Origin: CAZENU01 sp965117035
GTDB lineage: Bacteria > Chloroflexota > Dehalococcoidia > Lucifugimonadales > CAZENU01
NCBI GenBank assembly: GCA_965117035.1
Contig: OZ220748.1
Location: 868,001 to 932,000 of the forward strand
DNA length: 64,000 bases
Direction: 5' to 3'
Part shown: positions 7,918 through 16,308 of the stretch, piece by piece
Layout: each line of letters begins with the position of its first letter
Numbering within the stretch: position 1 is the stretch's first letter
Position numbers and translations under genes: made by a program
The notes under the pieces: model-generated
Databases searched by the model: none
Seen by the model: only the letters and a program-made list of their open reading frames with translations
Told to the model about the DNA's origin: nothing

Positions 7918-9147
7918 ATGGAGCCCCTGGGAACCACGACCGAGCTGGCCGAGTATCGAGGTTACGCGCCGAACACCCTTGTATCGGAGGTCGACGAAGA
8001 CCGCCTCATAGCGATCGCCGAGGGCATGACCGGAAGCATCTCCACCGACTGCGGACGGACGTGGGGCCCCGCGTTCCAGATGACGCAGGACGGCGCCCCC
8101 ATGGAGCCGTCGCTCAACAAGGGCCACATACTGCGCCTCGAGGACGGCCGCCTCGCGACCGTTTACAGCAGGCAGGAGGACCATCCCAGCGCGGGCTACA
8201 CGACCAAGACCTGGTACTTCGCCACCTCGGAAGACGAGGGCAGAAGCTGGAGCAGCGGCAACCAGATCGACATACCGGCGATGTACGACATCGACAAGGG
8301 CTTCTTCGTCAACTTCATCTGGGGCAACCTGCTGCAGCTCAGGACCGGCCGCATCATCGTGCCGGCGTACTGGGAGATCGCCGGACGCCACCCGGGCATG
8401 CCTCCCGCCGGCGACGACCCGGTTGCGGCGACGATCCAGGGCGTGCGCCGAACCAGGATCGCCGACGGCCACCTGTACGAGGCCGCGATGGGCGGCTGCT
8501 ACAACTACTACTCGGACGACTCCGGCGCAACCTGGAATATCTGCACCGGCTCAATGATGGTCTGGCCCCTGCCTTCCGAGGGCGGCATGGGCGGGTTCGG
8601 CGTCTGCTGGGAGCCGGTCGTCGCGGAGCTGAAGGACCGCCGCGTGCTGATGTTCCACAGGACGAACGTCGGGCGCCTCTACCAGAGCTTCTCCAGCGAC
8701 GGCGGGGCCTCCTGGACGCTGCCCGAGGCCACCGGGCTCGCCTCGGGAGACGTCCCATGCTGGCTCGGCCGGCTCAGGACCACCGGCGACCTCGTCGTCG
8801 TCTGGAACCAGTCCTCCAGGGAGGACATCGAACGGGGCTACTCCAGGGGCCGGCTGTCGATCGCGGTATCGACCGACGAGGCCGCGACCTGGGGCACCCC
8901 GATCACCCTGGAGCTGAGCGGCGGCCTGGACGACGTCGACCAGGTCGAGCTGCCGCAGGTCGCCCACGTCCGCGCCGCGGAAGACCTGGGAACGCTGCCG
9001 GACAACTTCACCCGGTCACACTATCCGAGGCTGTCGTTCGTCCAGGGCAACGTCGTCGTGACCTTCCAATACGACACCTGGGTGAACGGTACGATGCGAC
9101 GCGACTCCGGCCTGCTCGTGGTGCCGGAATCGAGACTGCACGCGTAG
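7918..9147 (+). CDS. Sialidase-like (BNR/Asp-box) six-bladed propeller protein
   Basis: 409 residues with five Asp-box motifs of the S-x-D-x-G-x-T-W type: STDCGRTW, SEDEGRSW, SDDSGATW, SSDGGASW and the degenerate STDEAATW. This is the repeat signature of exo-alpha-sialidase-like beta-propellers. No signal peptide is visible, so it is cytoplasmic or exported by another route. Members of this broad family include sialidases and many uncharacterised sugar-active proteins, and the catalytic Arg triad cannot be assigned with confidence here. AGGAGAT lies just upstream of the ATG. A DapA/NanA-like lyase is encoded about 32 kb away, so a role in acidic-sugar use is possible but unproven. Confidence 0.75.
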   Translation: MEPLGTTTELAEYRGYAPNTLVSEVDEDRLIAIAEGMTGSISTDCGRTWGPAFQMTQDGAPMEPSLNKGHILRLEDGRLATVYSRQEDHPSAGYTTKTWYFATSEDEGRSWSSGNQIDIPAMYDIDKGFFVNFIWGNLLQLRTGRIIVPAYWEIAGRHPGMPPAGDDPVAATIQGVRRTRIADGHLYEAAMGGCYNYYSDDSGATWNICTGSMMVWPLPSEGGMGGFGVCWEPVVAELKDRRVLMFHRTNVGRLYQSFSSDGGASWTLPEATGLASGDVPCWLGRLRTTGDLVVVWNQSSREDIERGYSRGRLSIAVSTDEAATWGTPITLELSGGLDDVDQVELPQVAHVRAAEDLGTLPDNFTRSHYPRLSFVQGNVVVTFQYDTWVNGTMRRDSGLLVVPESRLHA

Positions 9148-9148
9148 C

Positions 9149-11164
9149 CTATGGCCCAGTCAGTTCCCCGGCGAGCTTCACGAAGACGTCGAGGGACGCG
9201 GGGTTGCTCATCGCGTCCGGGCTGATCGTCTCGGCGACCGGATCGCCGGCGAGGATTCTCCGGACGGGCACCTCGACCTTCTTGCCGTTCAGGGTCCGCG
9301 GCACCTCCGGTATCGCGAGGATCTCGTCCGGAGCGTGTCGCGGCGACAGCTGCTCGCGCAGGCGGCGCGCCACGCTCGCCTTCAGCGGGTCGTCGAGCGT
9401 GACCCCGTCCCGCAGGACCAGGAACAGCAGGAGCCGCCCCTCCCTTCCAGCCACGCCGGTGTCGACGACCAGGCTGTCGACCACCTCGTCCATCTCGTCC
9501 ACGACGCGGTAGAACTCGCTCGTCCCCATGCGCACGCCGCCCCGGTTGAGCGTCGAGTCGGACCGGCCGTAGATGACGCACGAGCCGCGGTCGGTGACCT
9601 TGATCCAGTCGCCGTGGCGCCACACGCCCGGGAACATGTCGAAGTAGCTCTCCCGGTACCGGAACCCCTCCGGGTCGTTCCACAGAAACAGCGGCATCGA
9701 GGGCATCGGCCGGGTGAGCACGAGCTCGCCGACCTCACCGACCAGCGCCCTGCCCGACTCGTCGTAGGCCTCGACGCGGGCGCCGAGACACGCGCACTGC
9801 AGCTCGCCCGCCCGGACCGGCAGCAGCGGGCACGGGCCGATGAAGCCGGTGCACAGGTCGGTCCCGCCGCTGAACGATCCGAGCAGCGCGGTCGCGCTGA
9901 CCTCGTCGTAGACCCAGCGAAAGCCCTCCGGGGTCAACGGCGCCCCAGTCGAGCCAATCCCCTTCAGCATCTCGAGGCCGTACTGTTCGGCCGGCCGCAC
10001 GCCCGCGTTCATGCACGCCTGGATGTAGGGAGCGCTGGCGCCAAAGTAGGTGACTCCGGCCTCGCGCGCGTACTTCCATAGGGTACCCATGTCCGGGTAC
10101 GCCGGGTCGCCGTCGAACAGCGCGACCGTGGAGCCGACCAGCAGGCCGCCGATCAGCAGGTTCCACATCATCCATCCCGTCGTCGTGAACCAGAAGAACC
10201 GGTCGTCCGGCTTCAGGTCCATGTGGAGCGACAGCACCTTGACGTGCTCCAGCAGGATGCCTCCGTGACCCTGGACGATGGGCTTCGGCAGGCCCGTGGT
10301 GCCCGAGGAGTACAGCACCCACAGCGGATGATCGAAGGCAACCTGCTCGAAGACGAGCCGATGCCCCTCCACCGGGAGCTCATCCCATGGCAACACCTTT
10401 GGGCTGCCGTCGATCGCGGGCTCGGCCTCCAGGTACGGGACAATCACGGTCCGCTCGACCGACGGCAGGCCCTCCTCGATCTCGGAGACGGCGCCGACGC
10501 GGTCGAAACGTCGGCCGCCGTACACGTAGCCGTCCACCGCGATGAGGACTTTCGGCTCGATCTGCCGGAACCGGTCCACGACCGTGCGCGTTCCGAACTC
10601 CGGCGAGCAGACCGACCACACGGCCCCGATGCTGGAGGTCGCGAGGAACGCGATCAGCGTCTCGGGGATGTTGGGCATGTACGCCGCCACCCTGTCGCCC
10701 GGGCCGACGCCGAGCCGCCTGAGGCCTTCCGCGACGGCGGCCACCCGCTCGCGCAGCTGCCCGAAGGTCAGGACCTCGAGCGGACGCAGCTCGGAGCGGG
10801 ACACGACCGCCGGCCGGTCGCCCGGCCGCGCGAGGGCGTTCTCGGCGTAGTTGAGCGTCGCGCCGGGAAACCACCTCGCCCCCGGCATGCGCCCGTCAGC
10901 CAGGACGCGGCCGGGGCCGGTCCCGGACCGGATGCCGAAGAAGTCCCAGACGGCGCCCCAGAAGCCCTCCAGGTCGTCCGTGGACCACCGCCACAGCGCC
11001 TGGTAGCCGTCGAAGCGCAGGCCCTTCTCGGCGTCGAGCCATCGCATGAACCGCGTCAAGTTCGCCGCGGCCACGGTTTCCGGTGAGGGCTCCCAGAGCA
11101 GGTCGCCTTCCTTTACCGGGGAATGCGCAGCGTCTGGATTGTCCGCTTCACGCCCGTCGTCCAT
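9149..11164 (-). CDS. Acetoacetyl-CoA synthetase (acetoacetate-CoA ligase)
   Basis: 671 residues, the normal size for the acetoacetyl-CoA synthetase branch of the ANL adenylating enzymes. It activates acetoacetate with ATP and CoA. Visible signatures include the N-terminal ACAS region (LTRFMRWLDAEKGL...FWGAVWDFF), the P-loop-like YSSGTTGLPKPIVQGHGG, the family-typical FFWFTTTGWMMWN, the adenylate-binding GSFSGGTDLCTGF, and the C-terminal hinge (GRSDSTLNRGGVRMG) with the catalytic Lys in NGKKVEVPV. It converges on the sialidase-like gene with one base between the stop codons. The zinc-ribbon gene ends 12 nt before its start, so the two are probably co-transcribed. Distinguished from acetyl-CoA synthetase by length and the TTTGWMMWN motif. 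Confidence 0.92.
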   Translation of the reverse strand: MDDGREADNPDAAHSPVKEGDLLWEPSPETVAAANLTRFMRWLDAEKGLRFDGYQALWRWSTDDLEGFWGAVWDFFGIRSGTGPGRVLADGRMPGARWFPGATLNYAENALARPGDRPAVVSRSELRPLEVLTFGQLRERVAAVAEGLRRLGVGPGDRVAAYMPNIPETLIAFLATSSIGAVWSVCSPEFGTRTVVDRFRQIEPKVLIAVDGYVYGGRRFDRVGAVSEIEEGLPSVERTVIVPYLEAEPAIDGSPKVLPWDELPVEGHRLVFEQVAFDHPLWVLYSSGTTGLPKPIVQGHGGILLEHVKVLSLHMDLKPDDRFFWFTTTGWMMWNLLIGGLLVGSTVALFDGDPAYPDMGTLWKYAREAGVTYFGASAPYIQACMNAGVRPAEQYGLEMLKGIGSTGAPLTPEGFRWVYDEVSATALLGSFSGGTDLCTGFIGPCPLLPVRAGELQCACLGARVEAYDESGRALVGEVGELVLTRPMPSMPLFLWNDPEGFRYRESYFDMFPGVWRHGDWIKVTDRGSCVIYGRSDSTLNRGGVRMGTSEFYRVVDEMDEVVDSLVVDTGVAGREGRLLLFLVLRDGVTLDDPLKASVARRLREQLSPRHAPDEILAIPEVPRTLNGKKVEVPVRRILAGDPVAETISPDAMSNPASLDVFVKLAGELTGP

Positions 11165-11176
11165 GGCGCCGGTCGC

Positions 11177-11362
11177 TCACTCACCCGTGCTCTCGAGCGC
11201 CGTCAGCAGCCGGCTCGCCCAGTCCCTGAGCACGTCCTCCAGGTCCCCGCCGCAGTGGGGACATTCGTAGACGCCGAATCGGACCGTCATCCCGCACTCT
11301 CCGCACGCCTCGACGCTCGTGACGTGGTCCAGCACGACCTGTATTTCGTCCTCTGTAGCCAT
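11177..11362 (-). CDS. Small zinc-ribbon protein
   Basis: 61 residues with two knuckles, C-G-E-C and C-P-H-C, spaced as in a zinc ribbon, and acidic helices at both ends. It may be a small regulatory or scaffold protein; no specific family is recognised. The frame stays open far upstream, but that stretch contains a tRNA gene, so the ATG at 11362, with GGGGAG just upstream, is the real start. It ends 12 nt before acetoacetyl-CoA synthetase and is probably in one transcript with it. Confidence 0.7.
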   Translation of the reverse strand: MATEDEIQVVLDHVTSVEACGECGMTVRFGVYECPHCGGDLEDVLRDWASRLLTALESTGE

Positions 11363-11458
11363 CCGATCTCCCCGGGCGCGCCCGCGCCCTCCGCCGGAGG
11401 TCGCCCCGTGGGCGCGCCTCGGCGTCCGAAGCGGGACGCTTTCGATCTGCGATGCCGG

Positions 11459-11541
11459 TGCCCAGGGAGGGACTCGAACCCCCACTCCCTGACGGGAAGC
11501 GGATTTTAAGTCCGCCGCGTCTACCGTTTCGCCACCTGGGC
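11459..11541 (-). tRNA. tRNA-Leu (anticodon TAA)
   Basis: An 83-nt cloverleaf. The acceptor stem pairs GCCCAGG with CCTGGGC, the anticodon loop CTTAAAA sits on a GCGGA/TCCGC stem and reads UAA, there is a long class II variable arm, and the T arm is GGTTCGAGTCC. The discriminator is A. The 3' CCA is not encoded (the genome has CCG), so it is added after transcription. Confidence 0.93.
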
Positions 11542-11831
11542 CCACTACGCCACTTATGGTACAACTTTCCGGTGGCTTCTCCCCATCCCCCTCTTGCGGA
11601 CGGGCCGCTTTTCTTGCGGGCTGGTGTACCGGATGGTACAAAGGAGGTAGTGGAGAGCGGCCGGGCGGACAGGCGCGAGACCCAGGACCGCCACCGGCGC
11701 AGTCCTCCACAAGGTCACTCCCCCGCAGGACTCATGGCGAAACGCCGGCGCCCAGCAGCAGTCCCACTGACGACCGCGCGCCTCCGGGCGACCGGGGGCG
11801 GACGCCGGCGCGCGGCGATGGGCACGGCGCC

Positions 11832-12377
11832 TTGGTAGGCCGGATTTGCGTTCTCGCCGCGGCCCTGCTGCTCCTCGCGGCGGCCGTGTCGGCCCCAAAG
11901 GCCGCGCATGCGAACGGGAGCGTCGTGCGCCTACAGATGCTGCGGGCCGGGCCGTACGAGGTCTCCGTCGGCACCGTTCCGAGCACCCCGCAGGTCGGCG
12001 TCTTCCACATGACGATGACCATCGCGGACGCGTCCACGAAGGACTACCTGCTGGACGCCGAGGTCCGGATCACCGGCGTCGGGCCGGACGCGACCGCCAG
12101 CGAGATCGGCCCCATGCCCGCGACCGCGAGCCTGCGGGACCCACTGTTCTACGAGGCCAACCCTTCCGTAGACCGGGTGGGGACGTGGGTCTTCACCATC
12201 GACGTGGCCGCCGAATCGGGTACCGGGTCCGTCGATTTCGCGGTGGAAGTCCAGGAGCCGAACCCGCTGATCGGTATCGTCACGTTCTTCGCTCTGGGCG
12301 CGTTCCTGGTCATCATCGGGCTGACGGCGCGCGTCTACTTGCGGGAGCGGCGCGCCGGGACTCACGCGCGGCCCTAG
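11832..12377 (+). CDS. Membrane-anchored YtkA-like envelope protein
   Basis: 181 residues: an N-terminal signal segment ending near A-A-H-A-N-G, an immunoglobulin-like domain of about 120 residues (GPYEVSVGTVPSTPQVGVFH, later GTWVFTIDVAAESGTGSVDF), then one C-terminal transmembrane helix with a basic tail. The fold pattern resembles YtkA/FixH-type domains, which in other bacteria accompany copper and cytochrome-oxidase assembly genes. No ATG fits in frame; TTG at 11832 gives a sensible signal peptide, though its ribosome-binding site is weak. It is the first of three same-strand genes encoding envelope proteins (next at 12476 and 12854). The copper link is inference. Confidence 0.65.
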   Translation: MVGRICVLAAALLLLAAAVSAPKAAHANGSVVRLQMLRAGPYEVSVGTVPSTPQVGVFHMTMTIADASTKDYLLDAEVRITGVGPDATASEIGPMPATASLRDPLFYEANPSVDRVGTWVFTIDVAAESGTGSVDFAVEVQEPNPLIGIVTFFALGAFLVIIGLTARVYLRERRAGTHARP

Positions 12378-12475
12378 TATTCTCGGCGGCGGCGGATTAT
12401 GATACCAATGGCGCCTTGGGACGGTTCCGTTTCCTGGGCATCAATACGAGCGGCGTCATATTTTAGGAGTTTTGA

Positions 12476-12844
12476 ATGCGGGCAATACTCTCGACCAAGC
12501 TGGTCCTGCTGTCGGTACTGGTTGCCATCCCAATGGTCGGGCTGGTGGGCTGCGACAGCGGAGCCAGGGAATTCAACCTGGAGATTCGCCGGGGAGCCCT
12601 CACCCTGAGCCCGTCCGTGCTCAGGGTCGAACAGCACAGGGACGTTCTCCTCAATATGGTCACGGACAAGGCCGGTACCATCCGTATACCGGACATCGAA
12701 GTCGAAAACCGGTTGGATCCCGCGAGCACCACCCAGGTGGAGTTCAACGCCGTCAGGATCGGCAGGTTCTCCGTAACGTGGCAGGAGGAAGGAGAGGACC
12801 AGCCGGTCGAGATCGGCACCCTGGACGTCTTCCCGGCCAGGTAA
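12476..12844 (+). CDS. Cupredoxin-like lipoprotein
   Basis: 122 residues with a lipoprotein signal (L-V-G-C-D-S-G, Cys26) and an all-beta domain laid out like a single cupredoxin domain (FNLEIRRGALTLSPSVLRV, then IGRFSVTWQEEGE). The usual copper ligands are missing; only one His follows the Cys, so it is more likely a structural relative than a blue-copper protein. AGGAG lies 7 nt before the ATG. It sits between the YtkA-like gene and the Cys-rich membrane protein gene, 9 nt before the latter, so these two are surely co-transcribed. Confidence 0.65.
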   Translation: MRAILSTKLVLLSVLVAIPMVGLVGCDSGAREFNLEIRRGALTLSPSVLRVEQHRDVLLNMVTDKAGTIRIPDIEVENRLDPASTTQVEFNAVRIGRFSVTWQEEGEDQPVEIGTLDVFPAR

Positions 12845-12853
12845 CCCGCGCGG

Positions 12854-14581
12854 ATGCCGTCGCCCAGGCTCATCGCCGCGGCGGCCTTCGCCACTGCCGT
12901 ACTGCTCGCCCCGAAGACCGTGCTCGCGCACGGCTTCGGGGAGCGCTACGATCTTCCCGTACCCCTAGACTATTTCCTCGTCGGCGCCGCCGCCGCCGTC
13001 GCCCTTTCTTTCGTCGTCATCGGCCTGTTCGTGCAGCGGCAACCCACGGTCTCGCGCTACCCCCGGTTCGACATTCTCCGAGCCGCGTGGTCCCGCCGGG
13101 TACTGACGGCCGCGCTGCTGCCCGCCCCAGTGCGAGTCGCCCTTGCCGTACTCCACGTCGCGCTCGGCCTGGCGCTCGGGATCGCTCTACTCGTCGCGGA
13201 CGGCGACCAGGCTGAGGGCATCCTCACGGCGGCGTTCGCGGCGGTCCTGCTGCTCGCTCCGCCCATGGCGGCCGCCGTCGTCACCGGGAAAGCCGTCACG
13301 GCCCCGCTCAAGGCGCTGTCGGTCGCGCTGTTCGTCATCGTCGTCGCCACGGCGTTCTTCGGAACGAGCAAGCCCCTGGAGAATTTCGCGCCAACATTCG
13401 TGTGGATCATCTGGTGGGTCGGCCTCGGCTACGCGGTCGCCCTCATCGGAAACCTGTGGGCACTGATCAACCCCTGGAAGATCGTCTACGAATGGGTCGA
13501 GAACCTGCTGGGACCGGACGACGGCACCGACGCCGGAGCGGACCGCTATCCGGCCGATTGGGAGCTGTGGCCCGCCGTGGTCCTCTTCCTCATGTTCGCG
13601 TGGCTCGAGAACGTCTACGCCGACTCCTCGATACCCCTGAACCTCGGACTGCTCGTGCTCGCCTACTCGATTGTCACCTGGGGCGGCATGCTGCTCTTCG
13701 GCAAGGACCGCTGGCTCGCCCGCGGCGAGGCCTTCACCGTGCTGTTCGGCCTCTTTTCCCGCTTCTCTCCGTCGGAGGTCAGGGTGGCCCACGACGCGTT
13801 CTGCGGCGACTGCCCGCGGGACTGCAGCCCGCAGGACGACGGCTGCGTCGACTGTCACTGCTGCTTCGAGCGGGCGGTCGAGTCAGGCGAGGGCGAGCTC
13901 AACCTCAGGCCATACGCGGTCGGACTCGCCAGCCCGGTCCGCATGACCACCGCCGCCGGCGCCTTCGTCATCATCGCGTTGGCCAGCGTGACGTTCGACG
14001 GCCTGACGGCGACCGAGATATGGACGACCGTGGTGACCGAGAGCTACGGCGCCGTCACGGGCGCCTTCGGAGCGAGCGCGCTGTCGGTGATCAACACGGC
14101 GGGGCTCGTCCTGGTGCCGCTGCTGTTCCTCCTCGTCTACCTGCTCGTCATCTCGGCGGTCAGGAGGCTCTCGCGCGACGGCGAAACCGACCTCGACGTC
14201 GCGAAGACCTTCGTGCTGGCGCTGGTGCCCATAGCGCTCGCGTACAACCTGGCGCACTTCATCTCGCTGCTCGCCATCCAGGGACAGAACATCATTCCGC
14301 TGGCCTCCGACCCGCTCGGCGCCGGATGGGACCTGTTCGGCACGCTGGGCTACCGCATAGACACCGACATCATGGGGCCGAGGTTCGTCTGGTTCGCATC
14401 CGTAGCGGCGATAGTGATAGGCCACATCGTGTCCGTCTACGTCGCCCACGTGATTGCCGTCCGCAGAACGGCGGACCGGGCGCTCGCTCTCAAAGGCCAG
14501 TACCCGATGCTGGCGCTGATGGTCTTCTACACAGCGACCAGCCTCTGGATCATCGCCCAGCCCATCGCCTCCGAGGGATAG
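12854..14581 (+). CDS. Polytopic membrane protein with a seven-Cys motif (fenitrothion hydrolase-like family)
   Basis: 575 residues. A signal-like first helix is followed by AHGFGERYDLPVPLDYF and about ten more membrane helices. In the middle, near residues 316-337, a loop contains seven cysteines in 20 residues (pattern C-x2-C-x3-C-x6-C-x2-C-x-C-C), which looks metal- or cluster-binding. Proteins with the same AHG-LPVPL start are annotated in actinobacteria as fenitrothion hydrolase, a name from one family member that probably does not describe the general role. Its two upstream neighbours are envelope proteins of YtkA-like and cupredoxin-like type, suggesting a complex for metal handling or respiratory assembly. 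That role is inference. Confidence 0.65.
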   Translation: MPSPRLIAAAAFATAVLLAPKTVLAHGFGERYDLPVPLDYFLVGAAAAVALSFVVIGLFVQRQPTVSRYPRFDILRAAWSRRVLTAALLPAPVRVALAVLHVALGLALGIALLVADGDQAEGILTAAFAAVLLLAPPMAAAVVTGKAVTAPLKALSVALFVIVVATAFFGTSKPLENFAPTFVWIIWWVGLGYAVALIGNLWALINPWKIVYEWVENLLGPDDGTDAGADRYPADWELWPAVVLFLMFAWLENVYADSSIPLNLGLLVLAYSIVTWGGMLLFGKDRWLARGEAFTVLFGLFSRFSPSEVRVAHDAFCGDCPRDCSPQDDGCVDCHCCFERAVESGEGELNLRPYAVGLASPVRMTTAAGAFVIIALASVTFDGLTATEIWTTVVTESYGAVTGAFGASALSVINTAGLVLVPLLFLLVYLLVISAVRRLSRDGETDLDVAKTFVLALVPIALAYNLAHFISLLAIQGQNIIPLASDPLGAGWDLFGTLGYRIDTDIMGPRFVWFASVAAIVIGHIVSVYVAHVIAVRRTADRALALKGQYPMLALMVFYTATSLWIIAQPIASEG

Positions 14582-14596
14582 CGCGCCGGGCGCCCC

Positions 14597-15115
14597 CTAC
14601 GCCCCGTACGGCCGGCCGAAGCGCCCGGAGTGGACCATCTCGGCGAGCGGCTTGCGACGACGACGAGTCCCCCGTATGTCGTCCGGCCGGTACCCGAACG
14701 GCAGCACGGTGACCAGCTTCATCCGCTCCGGGACGCCGAGCATCTCCTTGACGCGGCGGTTCTGGTCCTCGAACGGCACGCCGACAAAGCACGTGCCGAG
14801 CCCCTCCGACCAGGCCATGATCTCCATCTGCTGGAGGGCGCGGCCCGCGTCGAGCTCCGGGGAGTCGGCGCCGTCCATCAGCACCGCTATGGCGAGCGGC
14901 GCGTCGGCCAGGAAGCGCCCGCTCGTGGCGATGCCGCCCAGCTCGGCCAGGACGGCGCGGTCCGTGATCACGACGAGGTGCCACGGCTGCTGGTTGCGTG
15001 AGCTCGGCGCCCATCGCGCCGCCTCCAGGAGCTTCCTCACCACGTCGTCGGGCACAGGGTCCGGCTTGAACCTCCGCACCGTCAGTCTCGTCTTCAGACA
15101 CTCGTATACGTCCAC
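14597..15115 (-). CDS. Nitroreductase family FMN oxidoreductase
   Basis: 172 residues, matching the compact nitroreductase fold: RLTVRRFKPDPVP at the N terminus (FMN phosphate contacts), EAARWAPSSRNQQPWH, GRALQQMEIMAWSEGLGTC, and VLPFGYR near the end. These enzymes use FMN and NAD(P)H to reduce nitro groups, quinones or flavins. The start is GTG at 15115, supported by AGGAGGG 6 nt upstream. It lies 21 nt after the end of the Gfo/Idh gene at 15137-16213 and is likely co-transcribed with it. Confidence 0.88.
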   Translation of the reverse strand: MDVYECLKTRLTVRRFKPDPVPDDVVRKLLEAARWAPSSRNQQPWHLVVITDRAVLAELGGIATSGRFLADAPLAIAVLMDGADSPELDAGRALQQMEIMAWSEGLGTCFVGVPFEDQNRRVKEMLGVPERMKLVTVLPFGYRPDDIRGTRRRRKPLAEMVHSGRFGRPYGA

Positions 15116-15136
15116 CAGACTCCCTCCTGCATGTGT

Positions 15137-16213
15137 CTACTGTGAAACCGTCTCCGGGTCGATGGCGCGGCCCGTCTCAGACGCCCGGTAGGCGGCCAGC
15201 GTCGCCCGCAGCGTCCTCCGGCTGAAGTCGGCGTCCATGTCAGGCTGGCTGCCGCTGAGGATCGAGTCGACGAAGCTGCGCGCCGCGCCCTTGAATCCCT
15301 CGATCCAGTCCGCCGGGCAATCGATGTCCCGCGCGCCGTCCTCCGTGACGAGCACCACGGGCGCCATGTCGAGCCACTCGCCCGAGCAGCGCGTCACCCA
15401 GATCGCGCCCCGGGAGCCCTGGATCTCGAAGAACTCGTCGACCGGATAGTACCTCGACCTGATCGGCATCTCCGCCATGTAGGCGTAGTCGAACACCGCC
15501 AGACAGTCCCTGTCCCGGAGCTTCCAGGTGACCGCCGCTGGCGCGTCGATCAGGTAGTCGTCCGTCCTGGTTACCATCGCCGAGACCAGCTCCGGGGCGC
15601 CGAGCCACCAGATCGCGGTGGCGAACTTGTGCCAGCCGTCATCGTACAGCGAGCCTCCGGGGTTCGCCCCGGCGTCGCGCCTCCACTCGAACGCGCCGGG
15701 CTCTATGCGAAACGCGTCGGGCCCGGCGGTGCGCGGCCCGCGGACGGTCCGTATCCGCAGCAGCGACGGCTCACCGATAGCCCCGCCGTCGAGCAGCTCC
15801 CTGGCCTTGACGATGGGCGGATAGTAGAGGAAGTTCTCGGTGACCCGGTAGACCGTCCCGGCCCGGGCCGCCGCGGCAACGACCCGGTCGGCTTCGACCA
15901 CCGTGGCCGCCATCGGCTTCTGGCACGAAACGTGCCTGCCCGCCTCCAGCGCCGCGACCGACTGCCCGGCGTGCAGGTGCGTCGGCGTGAGCAGCTCGAC
16001 GGCGTCGACATCCGGGTCGGCGAGCACGTCCTCGTAGCGTTCGTACATTCTCGGCTCGATTCCCCACTCGCGCGCCCGGCGGCGGCAGCGCTCGAGGTCC
16101 GGGTCGCACAGGGCGACCACCTCGCAGCCTTCGTGCTCGAGGTACCCGACCGCGTTCAGCGACGAGATGCTTCCGCAGCCGACTATGGCCAGCCTGACTC
16201 TGTCCGAGGGCAT
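15137..16213 (-). CDS. Gfo/Idh/MocA family NAD(P)-dependent oxidoreductase
   Basis: 358 residues. The N-terminal Rossmann fold starts RLAIVGCGSISSLNAVGYL, followed by VVALCDPD and the sugar-dehydrogenase motif HVSCQKPMA, in which the Lys-Pro dyad is conserved (usual form EKP). The C-terminal domain contains GGSLYDDGWHKFATAIWWLG, with the catalytic His. Such proteins oxidise sugars, inositols or amino sugars. The ATG at 16213 has GGGGAG upstream; a longer GTG-started frame would add an unlikely N terminus. It is transcribed toward the nitroreductase gene and diverges from the thioredoxin lipoprotein at 16309. The substrate is unknown. Confidence 0.88.
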   Translation of the reverse strand: MPSDRVRLAIVGCGSISSLNAVGYLEHEGCEVVALCDPDLERCRRRAREWGIEPRMYERYEDVLADPDVDAVELLTPTHLHAGQSVAALEAGRHVSCQKPMAATVVEADRVVAAAARAGTVYRVTENFLYYPPIVKARELLDGGAIGEPSLLRIRTVRGPRTAGPDAFRIEPGAFEWRRDAGANPGGSLYDDGWHKFATAIWWLGAPELVSAMVTRTDDYLIDAPAAVTWKLRDRDCLAVFDYAYMAEMPIRSRYYPVDEFFEIQGSRGAIWVTRCSGEWLDMAPVVLVTEDGARDIDCPADWIEGFKGAARSFVDSILSGSQPDMDADFSRRTLRATLAAYRASETGRAIDPETVSQ

Positions 16214-16308
16214 GTCACTCCCCGCCGTGGCCCTACCGTCCGCCTGAGAGACGCGACGACCGCTGTCGTCGGCGGAATCGGTTCGGCCATCCCGGCACCT
16301 AATGTAGT

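Noticed and set aside
9149..11164. Acetyl-CoA synthetase
   Set aside because: The TTTGWMMWN region, length and N-terminal domain match the acetoacetyl-CoA synthetase branch instead.
11177..11710. 177-residue zinc-ribbon protein starting at 11710
   Set aside because: The upstream part overlaps tRNA-Leu; the ATG at 11362 with a good ribosome-binding site is the real start.
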